From assembly GCF_017813395.1 (NCBI RefSeq), contig NZ_JAGIZB010000015.1:57561-121560 (forward strand): a DNA stretch of 64,000 nt, written 5' to 3'. This DNA is from Pararoseomonas baculiformis (GTDB taxonomy: Bacteria; Pseudomonadota; Alphaproteobacteria; Acetobacterales; Acetobacteraceae). Made by a program: the position numbers and the translations under genes. Shown one piece after another: positions 39,191-45,882 of the stretch (position 1 is its first letter; the number at the start of each line of letters is the position of its first letter). The notes under the pieces were generated by a model that had not been told where the DNA came from, made no database searches, and saw nothing but the letters and a program-made list of their open reading frames with translations.

Positions 39191-39255
39191 GCCGAAGCCC
39201 GCAGGAGCCGCGCCGGGAGGCCGGCCGGACGATGTGCAAGCTTCGCAATTGAAAA

Positions 39256-39287
39256 GCCCGGCTGCGGGGAGGTGGCTGCAGCCGGGC
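39256..39287 (-). terminator. Intrinsic terminator of the WGxxGxxG small-protein gene
   Basis: Perfect 10-bp stem GCCCGGCTGC/GCAGCCGGGC with a 12-base loop. Read on the minus strand it is followed by TTTTC, a short U-tract, and it lies downstream of the minus-strand gene ending at 39344. Confidence 0.65.
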
Positions 39288-39343
39288 CATTCGTGAAGGC
39301 GCATCGCCGATCGGGAGAGCGCCCTTCTGCGGCTCTCTATGGA

Positions 39344-39610
39344 CTACCGGTTAAGCGTGGATGTGTGGGTGTTGCGGTTCCGCCCGGACAGGCCGGCGAG
39401 GCCAGCAAGGCCGATGAGGCCCAGCCATCCCCAGTTGAAACCGTCGCGATCGTCGCGGGCGCCTGTCATGGCAGTCGTCGAGGCCGTGCCGGTTCCCGCG
39501 GTCGTGCCGGTTCCTGGCGTTGTTCCGGTTGTCTGGGCGATGGCGGCACTGCTGAGCATGCACGCGGCAGCCGCTGCCAGGGCAAGCGTCTTGGTCCGGT
39601 GTTGGCGCAT
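39344..39610 (-). CDS. Small exported protein with WGxxGxxG-like C-terminal segment
   Basis: An 88-residue product: signal peptide (1-25, ending 'SSAAIAQ'), Thr/Gly-rich linker, then 'DGFNWGWLGLIGLAGLAGL', which resembles the WGxxGxxG sorting-type tails found in many bacterial small proteins, and a short hydrophilic end. The ATG follows AGGAGG. Function unknown. It sits between the Bug receptor and the gentisate dioxygenase gene, with its own terminator, so it need not belong to the pathway. Confidence 0.75.
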   Translation of the reverse strand: MRQHRTKTLALAAAAACMLSSAAIAQTTGTTPGTGTTAGTGTASTTAMTGARDDRDGFNWGWLGLIGLAGLAGLSGRNRNTHTSTLNR

Positions 39611-39718
39611 GTAACCTCCTGCTTTTTCCAGACGTCCCTCGCGCTGACGTCATGGAAATGTAACAGAAAATCACGGGGATGGTTGCGCTGGCGGGAAGGT
39701 GCCGGGGCGGGCTGGCCG

Positions 39719-40777
39719 TCAGGCCCCGCCGCGATCCTCGCGGAAGAGGTGCAGCGCTTCCTGGATCGGCCGGTCTGAGAAGGAGAAGAGCACGCTGTCC
39801 TCCGACGCCTCGTGGCGGACCTTCTTCCAGGAGGGGACGACGAAGATGTCGCGCCGGCCCCAGTCCACGACGAAGTCATCGCCGATGACGCTGCGGCCGC
39901 GCCCCTCGATCGGCACAAAGATCGTCGCGTCCGTGGAGCGGTAGGCGGCGCTGGAGAAGCCCTTGGGCAGGAGCTGGATGAAGGTGCCCATGGTGGCCAT
40001 GGCATGGCCGCCGGTCACGGGGTTCGTGTAGCGCATCTTCAACCCGTGGCAGGGGTCCCAGGCCTCCGCGCGCCGCATTCTCTCAAGCGCCTCGCGCGTG
40101 CGGGCATAGGGGTAGTTGAAGACGGGCGAGCTGCCGGCCCCGCCGCGGTGGTCCACTGGCAGCAGGTTCGCGCCGAAGCGGGCATCGCTGTCACCCAGGG
40201 GACGGGAGATGGGCTGCTCGTCCTGGCCAAGATGCTCGGCGAAGGAGGCGTCCAGGAACTGCACCACCGGGATGTCCAGCCCATCGAGCCAGAAGATGGG
40301 CCTGTCGCTGTCATTCCCATGGTCGTGCCAGGCCATGGGGGGCGTGATGATGAAATCGCCTTCCTCCATCATCGTGCGCTCGCCATTCACGGCCGTGTAG
40401 GCGCCGCTTCCCTCCAGCACGAAGCGCAGCGCGGTCTGGGTATGGCGATGCGCGGGCGCCACCTCCCCGGGCAGGACGAGCTGCACGCCGGCATAGAGGC
40501 TGGTGGTGATGCGGGACTGGCCGCGAAGGCCGGGGTTCTCCAGCACCAGCACGCGCCGCTCGGCTTCCTTCGCGGTGATCAGGCCGCCGGCCTCCATCAT
40601 CGCGGCGCGGATCTCGTCGAAGCGCCAGCTGGCCGGCCGGCAGGCGCTGCGCGGCTCCGGCGTCACCAGCTCGGCAAGGGAGAGCCAGAGCGGCGTCAGG
40701 TTCTGCTGGCCGATGCGTTCGTAGAAGGCCTGGCGTGCCGCTTCCTGGGCGGGTGGGATGCGGGGTTCGGCGGCCAT
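39719..40777 (-). CDS. Gentisate 1,2-dioxygenase
   Basis: Fe(II) enzyme that cleaves gentisate to maleylpyruvate. The 352 residues form two cupins. The first has the His ligands in '[17 protein letters not shown]' and 'MAWHDHGND'; the second retains '[16 protein letters not shown]' without the full set, as usual. '[18 protein letters not shown]' and '[19 protein letters not shown]' are typical gentisate dioxygenase endings. The start ATG opens after AGGAAG, 46 bases before the operator-like element. The next pathway enzymes (maleylpyruvate isomerase, fumarylpyruvate hydrolase) are not in this window. Confidence 0.92.
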   Translation of the reverse strand: MAAEPRIPPAQEAARQAFYERIGQQNLTPLWLSLAELVTPEPRSACRPASWRFDEIRAAMMEAGGLITAKEAERRVLVLENPGLRGQSRITTSLYAGVQLVLPGEVAPAHRHTQTALRFVLEGSGAYTAVNGERTMMEEGDFIITPPMAWHDHGNDSDRPIFWLDGLDIPVVQFLDASFAEHLGQDEQPISRPLGDSDARFGANLLPVDHRGGAGSSPVFNYPYARTREALERMRRAEAWDPCHGLKMRYTNPVTGGHAMATMGTFIQLLPKGFSSAAYRSTDATIFVPIEGRGRSVIGDDFVVDWGRRDIFVVPSWKKVRHEASEDSVLFSFSDRPIQEALHLFREDRGGA

Positions 40778-40797
40778 GGCTTCCTCCGTTCTACGGA

Positions 40798-40810
40798 ATT
40801 GACCGTATGC
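40798..40810. promoter_or_regulatory. MarR operator-like element in the gentisate promoter region
   Basis: ATTGACCGTATGC matches the two repeats at 37381-37408 (consensus ATTGACCGYATRC). It lies between the divergent dioxygenase and monooxygenase genes, 21 bases from the dioxygenase start, a position where a repressor would act. Confidence 0.6.
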
Positions 40811-40897
40811 TGAATATATGCATTGTGTCAAACCTTCCGAAGCCGGTCCCGGCGCGAAGGCCGGGGCGTGGCGGCGGGGGTTTGCGGGAGCAGCGCG

Positions 40898-42118
40898 ATG
40901 GCCCAGGACAGGCCGATCCTCGTGGCCGGCGGCGGCATCGGCGGGCTGGCGGCCGCGCTCGGCCTGGCGCGCGCGGGCTTCACGGTCACGGTGCTCGAAC
41001 GGGCCCCGGCGCTGGCCGAGATCGGCGCCGGCATCCAGCTCGGCCCCAATGCCTTCCAGGCCTTCGACCACCTGGGCATCGGCGACGAGGCCCGGGCTCT
41101 GGCGGTGTATGTGGACCGGCTGCGGCTGATGGACGCGCTGACGGCCGAGGACATCGCCAGCATCGACCTGACCGAGCCCTTTCGCCGGCGCTTCGGCAAT
41201 CCCTATGCCGTGGTGCATCGGGGGGACCTGCATGGGGTCATGCTGCGCGCCTGCCAGGCGGAGCCGCGCGTCACGCTCCGCACATCAAGCATGGTGACGG
41301 GCTATGAGCAGGACGGCGCCTCGGTCACGGCGCTCCTGCAATCCGGCGAGTCCGTGCGGGGCGCAGTCCTGATCGGCGCGGATGGCCTGTGGTCCCGCAT
41401 CCGGCAGCGCGTGGTGGGGGATGGGCCGCCGCGCGTGACGGGGCACACGACCTACCGGTCCGTGATCCCGACGGAGCAGATGCCGGAAGATCTGCGCTGG
41501 AACGCGGCCACGCTCTGGGCCGGGCCGAAATGCCACATCGTCCATTACCCACTCTCGGGCTGGAAGCAGTTCAACCTCGTCGTCACCTACCACAACGACG
41601 CGCCGGAGCCGGTGGCCGGGCAGCCCGTGGGCGAGGAGGAGGTGATGGCCGGCTTTCACCACGTCCATCCCCGTGCGCAGAGCATCATCCGCCATGGGCG
41701 GGACTGGAAGCTCTGGGTGCTCTGCGACCGGGACCCGGTGGAGCGCTGGGTCGATGGCCGCGTGGCGCTGCTGGGCGATGCGGCGCATCCCACGCTGCAG
41801 TACCTGGCGCAGGGCGCCTGCATGGCGATGGAGGACGGGGTGGTGCTGGCCCAGGAGATGGCCGCCCGCCCGGAGGCGCCCGAGGCGGCGCTGGAGGCCT
41901 ATCGGCGCCGGCGCCTGCTGCGCACCGCCCGGGTTCAGCTGCAGTCCCGCCAGGTGGGGGAGCATATCTACCACCCCGCCGGGGCCCATGCGGCGCTGCG
42001 AAACAGCATCATGGCCGCGAAGTCCCGGGAGGCGTGGTACGACGCGATCAACTGGCTGTATGGCGAAACCGGGCTCGACGATGCCCCCTCCCCCCGCGCG
42101 GCCCTGGCCGGGGCCTGA
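40898..42118 (+). CDS. FAD-dependent monooxygenase, 3-hydroxybenzoate 6-hydroxylase-like
   Basis: Flavoprotein hydroxylase that likely converts 3-hydroxybenzoate to gentisate, the substrate of the adjacent dioxygenase. The 406 residues contain the FAD-binding '[21 protein letters not shown]', the dual-function '[16 protein letters not shown]' and '[27 protein letters not shown]'. The start is 25 codons inside a longer frame, chosen because it opens just before the FAD motif. Salicylate-type hydroxylases are similar, so substrate is inferred from linkage. The transcript may end at a T-rich stretch near 42170. Confidence 0.87.
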   Translation: MAQDRPILVAGGGIGGLAAALGLARAGFTVTVLERAPALAEIGAGIQLGPNAFQAFDHLGIGDEARALAVYVDRLRLMDALTAEDIASIDLTEPFRRRFGNPYAVVHRGDLHGVMLRACQAEPRVTLRTSSMVTGYEQDGASVTALLQSGESVRGAVLIGADGLWSRIRQRVVGDGPPRVTGHTTYRSVIPTEQMPEDLRWNAATLWAGPKCHIVHYPLSGWKQFNLVVTYHNDAPEPVAGQPVGEEEVMAGFHHVHPRAQSIIRHGRDWKLWVLCDRDPVERWVDGRVALLGDAAHPTLQYLAQGACMAMEDGVVLAQEMAARPEAPEAALEAYRRRRLLRTARVQLQSRQVGEHIYHPAGAHAALRNSIMAAKSREAWYDAINWLYGETGLDDAPSPRAALAGA

Positions 42119-42193
42119 GGCCGGGGAACACATCGTGCCGGCCCATGCGGCTTCCTTCCGCGGCGCCTTTTTGTCATTCTCGGCCATGCGCTG

Positions 42194-43882
42194 GTGCCAA
42201 GCCTTTCGTCGTCCGACTTCGCCCGGGTCCGGCGGCCGCCTTGCCGCCCCGGTGCCGAGCCGGGCGTGAGCAGCATCACGGGCTCCCCAGCCCTGGTCCC
42301 GCGGCGGGCCGAGGGCGCGCCCGATCCGGCGCCCTCCGCAGATGGCGGTGCCGTGCAGGCCGAGCTGGCTGCGAGCCGTGACGCGCTCCGCGCGCGATCC
42401 GACCTGCTCTCCACCATTACCGACAACGCTGCCGAGGCCATGTTCCTGCTGGACGAGCACGGCCGCGTCACCTTCATGAACCCGGCGGCGGAGCGGATGT
42501 TCGGCTGGCGCCGGGAGGAGATGCTGGGCGAGCTCCTGCACGACCGGGTCCATCACCACCGCCCGGATGGCCGGCCCTACCCCATGGCGGAGTGTCCGCT
42601 CGGCCATGTCTTCGCGACCGGCGAGACCCTGCACGCGCATGAGGATGTGTTTTTCCGGCGGGACGGCTCCGCCATCCCCGTGGCCTGCTCCAACGCCGCC
42701 ATCGTCACGGAGGGCAGGACGAGGGGTGGCGTGCTCATCGTGCACGACATCTCGGCGCGGAAGGCCTCGGAGGGGCGCCTGGCGGCGCTGGTGGAACTCG
42801 GCGACCGCCTTCGCGAGACCGGCGATCCCGCGGGGATCGCCTATGTGGCGGCGGAGATCGTGGGGCGCACCCTCGGGGCGGACCGCGCGGGTTATGGCAT
42901 GGTGAACAATGCCGCGCAGACCATCAGGATCGACCGGGACTGGGCGGGCGCCGCGCTCCCGAACCTGAGTGGCATATTTTCGCTGCCGTTGTACTGGGAG
43001 GGCTTCGCCGAGATCCTCCGGCGCCGAGAGGTCGTCGTGATCGAGGACGTGCTCACGGATCACCGGATCGGGGCCAGCGCCGCCAAGTTCATGGCATTGG
43101 GCGTTCGCGCCTGCCTGCACGCACCCTGGACCGAGGCCGGGCAGGTCTCCTCCCTGCTCTATGTCCACTCCGCCGCGCCACGGCGCTGGACCGAGGAGGA
43201 GATCGCCTTCGTGCGCGGCGTGGCCGAGCGCGTCTGGGCGGCGGCTGAGCGCGCGCGGGGAGAGCGGCAGCATGAGCTGATGCTCATGGAGCTGAACCAC
43301 CGCGTGAAGAACATCCTCGCCACGGTGCAGGGGCTGGCCGCCCAGACGCTGAAGGGCGTGGGCGGGGATCCGCGCCGCTTCGCGGGGCATTTCGGCGCGC
43401 GGCTGCGGACGCTTGCGCGGGCGCATGACCTCCTGACCGCCCAGGGCTGGGAACCGGCGGGAATCGAGGTCACGCTGCGCGCGGCCCTGGCCCCCTGGCT
43501 GGAGAATGGCCGCGCGATCCGGATCGAGATGCCCGATGGCACGGATGAGGCGGAGGTCTCTCCGAGGCAGGCGCAGGCCCTGGTGCTGGCCTTCCATGAG
43601 CTGGGCACGAACGCGACGAAATATGGCGCGCTTTCCGTGCCGGAAGGGTCCGTCACGATCCGTTGCGAGGCTGCCGAGGGGAAGGAGGTCGTGCTGCGCT
43701 GGCAGGAGCGGGGAGGCCCCCCCGTGGTCCGCCCCCCAGACCGCCGCGGCTTCGGAACCCGGCTTCTCGAGCGCGGGCTCGCCCAGGACCTCGGGCCCGG
43801 GAGCAAGGTGGAACTGCTGTTCGAGCCCGCCGGGCTGCGGGCCGCGATCCGCATCACTCCCGTTACCCGGCCCGGCCACTAG
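42194..43882 (+). CDS. HWE-family sensor histidine kinase with PAS and GAF domains
   Basis: Soluble sensor kinase. Order: N-terminal low-complexity segment, PAS domain (about 65-190, 'EAMFLLDEHGRVTFMNPAAERMFGW' with redox- or ligand-type PAS features), GAF domain (about 195-345), and HWE kinase domain with phospho-accepting His369 in 'MELNHRVKNILATVQGLAAQ', 'HELGTNATKYGALSVPEG' and 'LRWQERGGPPV'. The start is uncertain: the GTG used or a GTG at 42266. No response regulator is adjacent. A second HWE kinase lies 2 kb further. Confidence 0.87.
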   Translation: MPSLSSSDFARVRRPPCRPGAEPGVSSITGSPALVPRRAEGAPDPAPSADGGAVQAELAASRDALRARSDLLSTITDNAAEAMFLLDEHGRVTFMNPAAERMFGWRREEMLGELLHDRVHHHRPDGRPYPMAECPLGHVFATGETLHAHEDVFFRRDGSAIPVACSNAAIVTEGRTRGGVLIVHDISARKASEGRLAALVELGDRLRETGDPAGIAYVAAEIVGRTLGADRAGYGMVNNAAQTIRIDRDWAGAALPNLSGIFSLPLYWEGFAEILRRREVVVIEDVLTDHRIGASAAKFMALGVRACLHAPWTEAGQVSSLLYVHSAAPRRWTEEEIAFVRGVAERVWAAAERARGERQHELMLMELNHRVKNILATVQGLAAQTLKGVGGDPRRFAGHFGARLRTLARAHDLLTAQGWEPAGIEVTLRAALAPWLENGRAIRIEMPDGTDEAEVSPRQAQALVLAFHELGTNATKYGALSVPEGSVTIRCEAAEGKEVVLRWQERGGPPVVRPPDRRGFGTRLLERGLAQDLGPGSKVELLFEPAGLRAAIRITPVTRPGH

Positions 43883-43909
43883 GGACCGCGCGCGGCCTGG
43901 CGCCGCGCC

Positions 43910-44230
43910 TCAATCGCCGGCGGAAAGCTTCAGCCCCACGAGTCCCGCCAGGATCAGCGCCGCGCTGGCCAGGCGCATCGGCGTGGCAGCCTCGCCCAGC
44001 ACGACGATCCCGACGATGAAGGCGCCGAGCGCCCCGATACCGGTCCAGATGGCATAGGCGGTGCCAAGGGGCAGGCTGCGCATGGCCAGGGCGAGCAGCC
44101 CCACGCTCGCCACCATCGCGGCCAGGGTGATGGCGCTCCAGCCCAGGCGCGTGAAGCCGTGGGATGCCTTCATGCCGAAGGCCCAGACGACTTCGAGAAG
44201 ACCGGCGAAGACAAGGAGAATCCAGGCCAT
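43910..44230 (-). CDS. sugE: SMR-family guanidinium exporter SugE/Gdx
   Basis: Four-helix small multidrug resistance transporter, guanidinium/H+ antiporter subgroup. The 106 residues contain '[22 protein letters not shown]' with the essential Glu13, '[18 protein letters not shown]' and '[19 protein letters not shown]', close to E. coli SugE (Gdx) throughout. It lies directly behind a guanidine-II riboswitch candidate, which supports guanidinium as substrate. The upstream gene in the same direction ends 106 bases before it. Confidence 0.95.
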   Translation of the reverse strand: MAWILLVFAGLLEVVWAFGMKASHGFTRLGWSAITLAAMVASVGLLALAMRSLPLGTAYAIWTGIGALGAFIVGIVVLGEAATPMRLASAALILAGLVGLKLSAGD

Positions 44231-44235
44231 GTGAC

Positions 44236-44301
44236 GGCCCCTCGTATTGGGGCCGGGCCGTCCCGGCGTGATCGGGTATGGCGCCGGGGTCGTCCCCGGC
44301 G
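44236..44301 (-). promoter_or_regulatory. Guanidine-II (mini-ykkC) riboswitch candidate controlling sugE
   Basis: On the minus strand two perfect hairpins carry ACGR loops: P1 CGCCGGGG-ACGA-CCCCGGCG (44301-44282) and P2 GCCGGG-ACGG-CCCGGC (44267-44252), separated by a 14-base linker. This is the guanidine-II architecture. Just after, GGCCCC (44254-44249) can pair with GGGGCC (44241-44236), which contains the sugE Shine-Dalgarno GAGGGG. That stem is mutually exclusive with P2, so guanidine binding should free the Shine-Dalgarno and turn on translation. Seen directly in sequence; function follows from the known family. Confidence 0.85.
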
Positions 44302-44330
44302 GGCAGGTCAGGCCATCAGGCCTGGCCCGC
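44299..44330. terminator. Compound hairpin upstream of the riboswitch
   Basis: Nested stems GCGGGC/GCCCGC and CAGGCC/GGCCTG with a 4-base bulge and ATCA loop. It lies just after the stop of the small upstream minus-strand gene, so it could end that transcript; three bases overlap riboswitch stem P1. Confidence 0.45.
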
Positions 44331-44335
44331 AGGCA

Positions 44336-44590
44336 TCAGTCGCACTCGCAGCCCGGCGTGGGGCCGCTCGCGACGCGCACGACATGGTGGTCGATCCATT
44401 CGGCCACAAGGCGCCGCGCCTCGGTCACGGAGGCTTCGGGATGGTGGATGCGGTAGAGCGACGTGCAGGCACCGAAGGCGCTGAAATCATTCGTGCCCGA
44501 ATCGCGCAGCTCGCGATACGCCGTCACCACGGCGCGCTCGCAGTTGCGGGCGATGTAGCTGTAGTCGTGCCCCATCCGATCGAACCCCAT
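44336..44590 (-). CDS. Small hypothetical protein upstream of sugE
   Basis: An 84-residue product from the ATG used, or 79 from an ATG five codons later; the frame is open to 44686 but the earlier part looks unlike protein. Cys residues occur at 'ARNCERAVV', 'FGACTSLYRIHHP' and the tail 'GPTPGCECD'. No domain recognised. It lies upstream of sugE in the same direction, but a hairpin and the riboswitch lie between them. A palindrome-rich leader precedes it. Confidence 0.5.
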   Translation of the reverse strand: MGFDRMGHDYSYIARNCERAVVTAYRELRDSGTNDFSAFGACTSLYRIHHPEASVTEARRLVAEWIDHHVVRVASGPTPGCECD

Positions 44591-44594
44591 TCCC

Positions 44595-44628
44595 GTGTTG
44601 CGATGCCGTTGAGAATAACTCGCAACAC
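44595..44628. repeat. 8-bp inverted repeat in the leader of the small hypothetical gene
   Basis: GTGTTGCG and CGCAACAC separated by 18 bases, ending five bases before the chosen start codon. Could form an RNA hairpin close to the start, or an operator. A second inverted repeat TGAAC-AAGC-GTTCA lies at 44651-44664. Confidence 0.4.
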
Positions 44629-44691
44629 CTGAGCAGTTTATACCGACATATGAACAAGCGTTCAAGTGTCGATTGATGCAGTGCATCGGGA

Positions 44692-44734
44692 ACCCCGGGG
44701 CCCGGCCCGCGCGTGGCAGCGCCGGCCCCGGGGT
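44692..44734. terminator. GC-rich hairpin after the tartrate/malate dehydrogenase gene
   Basis: Fourteen base pairs with one bulged C and a 14-base loop, built on ACCCCGGGG...CCCCGGGGT. Starts 10 bases past the stop of the minus-strand dehydrogenase gene. Confidence 0.5.
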
Positions 44735-44743
44735 GCGGGGAGC

Positions 44744-45814
44744 CTAGCCCCGCGCCACCACCTCCGCCAGGGCCCTGCCGACATCCAGGGTGCCCGCATT
44801 GCCGCCCAGGTCCCGCGTGCGCGGCCCGCCCTCCGCCAGCAGCGATTCGATCGCGTTGGTGATGGCCAGGGCCGCCTCCGCCTCGCCCAGGTGCTCCAGC
44901 ATCAGCGCGCCGGACCAGATCTGCGCGATCGGGTTCGCGATGCCCTTCCCCGCGATGTCCGGCGCGCTGCCATGCACCGGCTCGAACATGGAGGGATGCT
45001 CGCGCTCCGGGTTGATGTTGGCCGAGGGCGCGATTCCGATGGAACCGGCGACCGCGGGCCCGAGATCGCTCAGGATGTCGCCGAAGAGGTTGGAGGCCAC
45101 CACCACGTCGAACCAGTCCGGGTGCTGCACGAAATGGGCGCAGAGAATGTCGATGTGGAACTGGTCCGTCTTGATCTCCGGGTAGCTCTTCGCGATCTCC
45201 GCGAAGCGCTCGTCCCAGAACGGCATGGTGAAGGTGATGCCGTTGGACTTGGTCGCGGAGGTCAGCTTCTTCCGCGGCCGCTTCATCGCCAGCTCGAAGG
45301 CGTACTTCATCACCCGGTCGCAGCCATGGCGCGTGAACACGCTTTCCTGCGTGACGAATTCCCGCGCGGTGCCGCGGAACATCCGCCCGCCGGAGGAGGA
45401 ATACTCACCCTCCGTGTTCTCGCGGACGACGACGAAATCGATGTCCTCCGGCGCGCGGTCGGCCAGCGGGCTGCGCACGCCGGGCATCAGCCGGCAGGGG
45501 CGAAGCGAGATGTACTGGTCGAAGTCCCGCCGCATCGGGATCAGCAGCCCCCAGAGGGAGACATTGTCCGGAACCCCCGGCCAGCCCACCGCGCCCAGGA
45601 ACACGCTGTCATGCTGGCGCAGCTGCTCCAGCCCGTCATCCGGCATCATCTTGCCGGTCTGGGCGTAGGTCTCGCAGGACCAGCCGTAATGCTTCAGCTC
45701 CAGCTCGAAGCCGAAGCGGCGCGCGGCGGCATCCAGCACGCGCAGCCCCTCCGGGGTCGTCTCCTTGCCGATCCCGTCGCCGGGAATCACCGCGATCCTG
45801 TGCTTGCGCGCCAT
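44744..45814 (-). CDS. Tartrate dehydrogenase / D-malate dehydrogenase (isopropylmalate dehydrogenase family)
   Basis: NAD-dependent beta-decarboxylating dehydrogenase of 356 residues. Motifs: 'RIAVIPGDGIGKETTPEGL', 'LRPCRLMPGVRSPLADRAPEDIDF' in short pieces, 'VVVRENTEGEYSSSGG', catalytic Lys/Asp region 'LTSATKSNGITFTMPFWDE' and 'VVASNLFGDILSDLGPAVAGS', then 'EPVHGSAPDIAGKGIANP'. Length and the 'GEYSSSGGR' loop favour the TtuC/DmlA group over LeuB. It oxidises tartrate or D-malate; exact choice cannot be read here. Upstream frame extension without family similarity was rejected. Confidence 0.88.
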   Translation of the reverse strand: MARKHRIAVIPGDGIGKETTPEGLRVLDAAARRFGFELELKHYGWSCETYAQTGKMMPDDGLEQLRQHDSVFLGAVGWPGVPDNVSLWGLLIPMRRDFDQYISLRPCRLMPGVRSPLADRAPEDIDFVVVRENTEGEYSSSGGRMFRGTAREFVTQESVFTRHGCDRVMKYAFELAMKRPRKKLTSATKSNGITFTMPFWDERFAEIAKSYPEIKTDQFHIDILCAHFVQHPDWFDVVVASNLFGDILSDLGPAVAGSIGIAPSANINPEREHPSMFEPVHGSAPDIAGKGIANPIAQIWSGALMLEHLGEAEAALAITNAIESLLAEGGPRTRDLGGNAGTLDVGRALAEVVARG

Positions 45815-45882
45815 GGACTTCTCCCTCCGCCGCCTGTTCGTGGTGGTGCCCCCGATGCCGGCGCGGGACAAGCCCCCGCCAC

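Noticed and set aside
42150..42175. T-rich stretch after the monooxygenase gene as a terminator
   Set aside because: A TTTTT run follows a weak 4-bp stem only; too little to annotate.
41285..43879. Minus-strand 864-codon open frame opposite the monooxygenase and HWE kinase
   Set aside because: Antisense shadow spanning two real genes; composition not protein-like.
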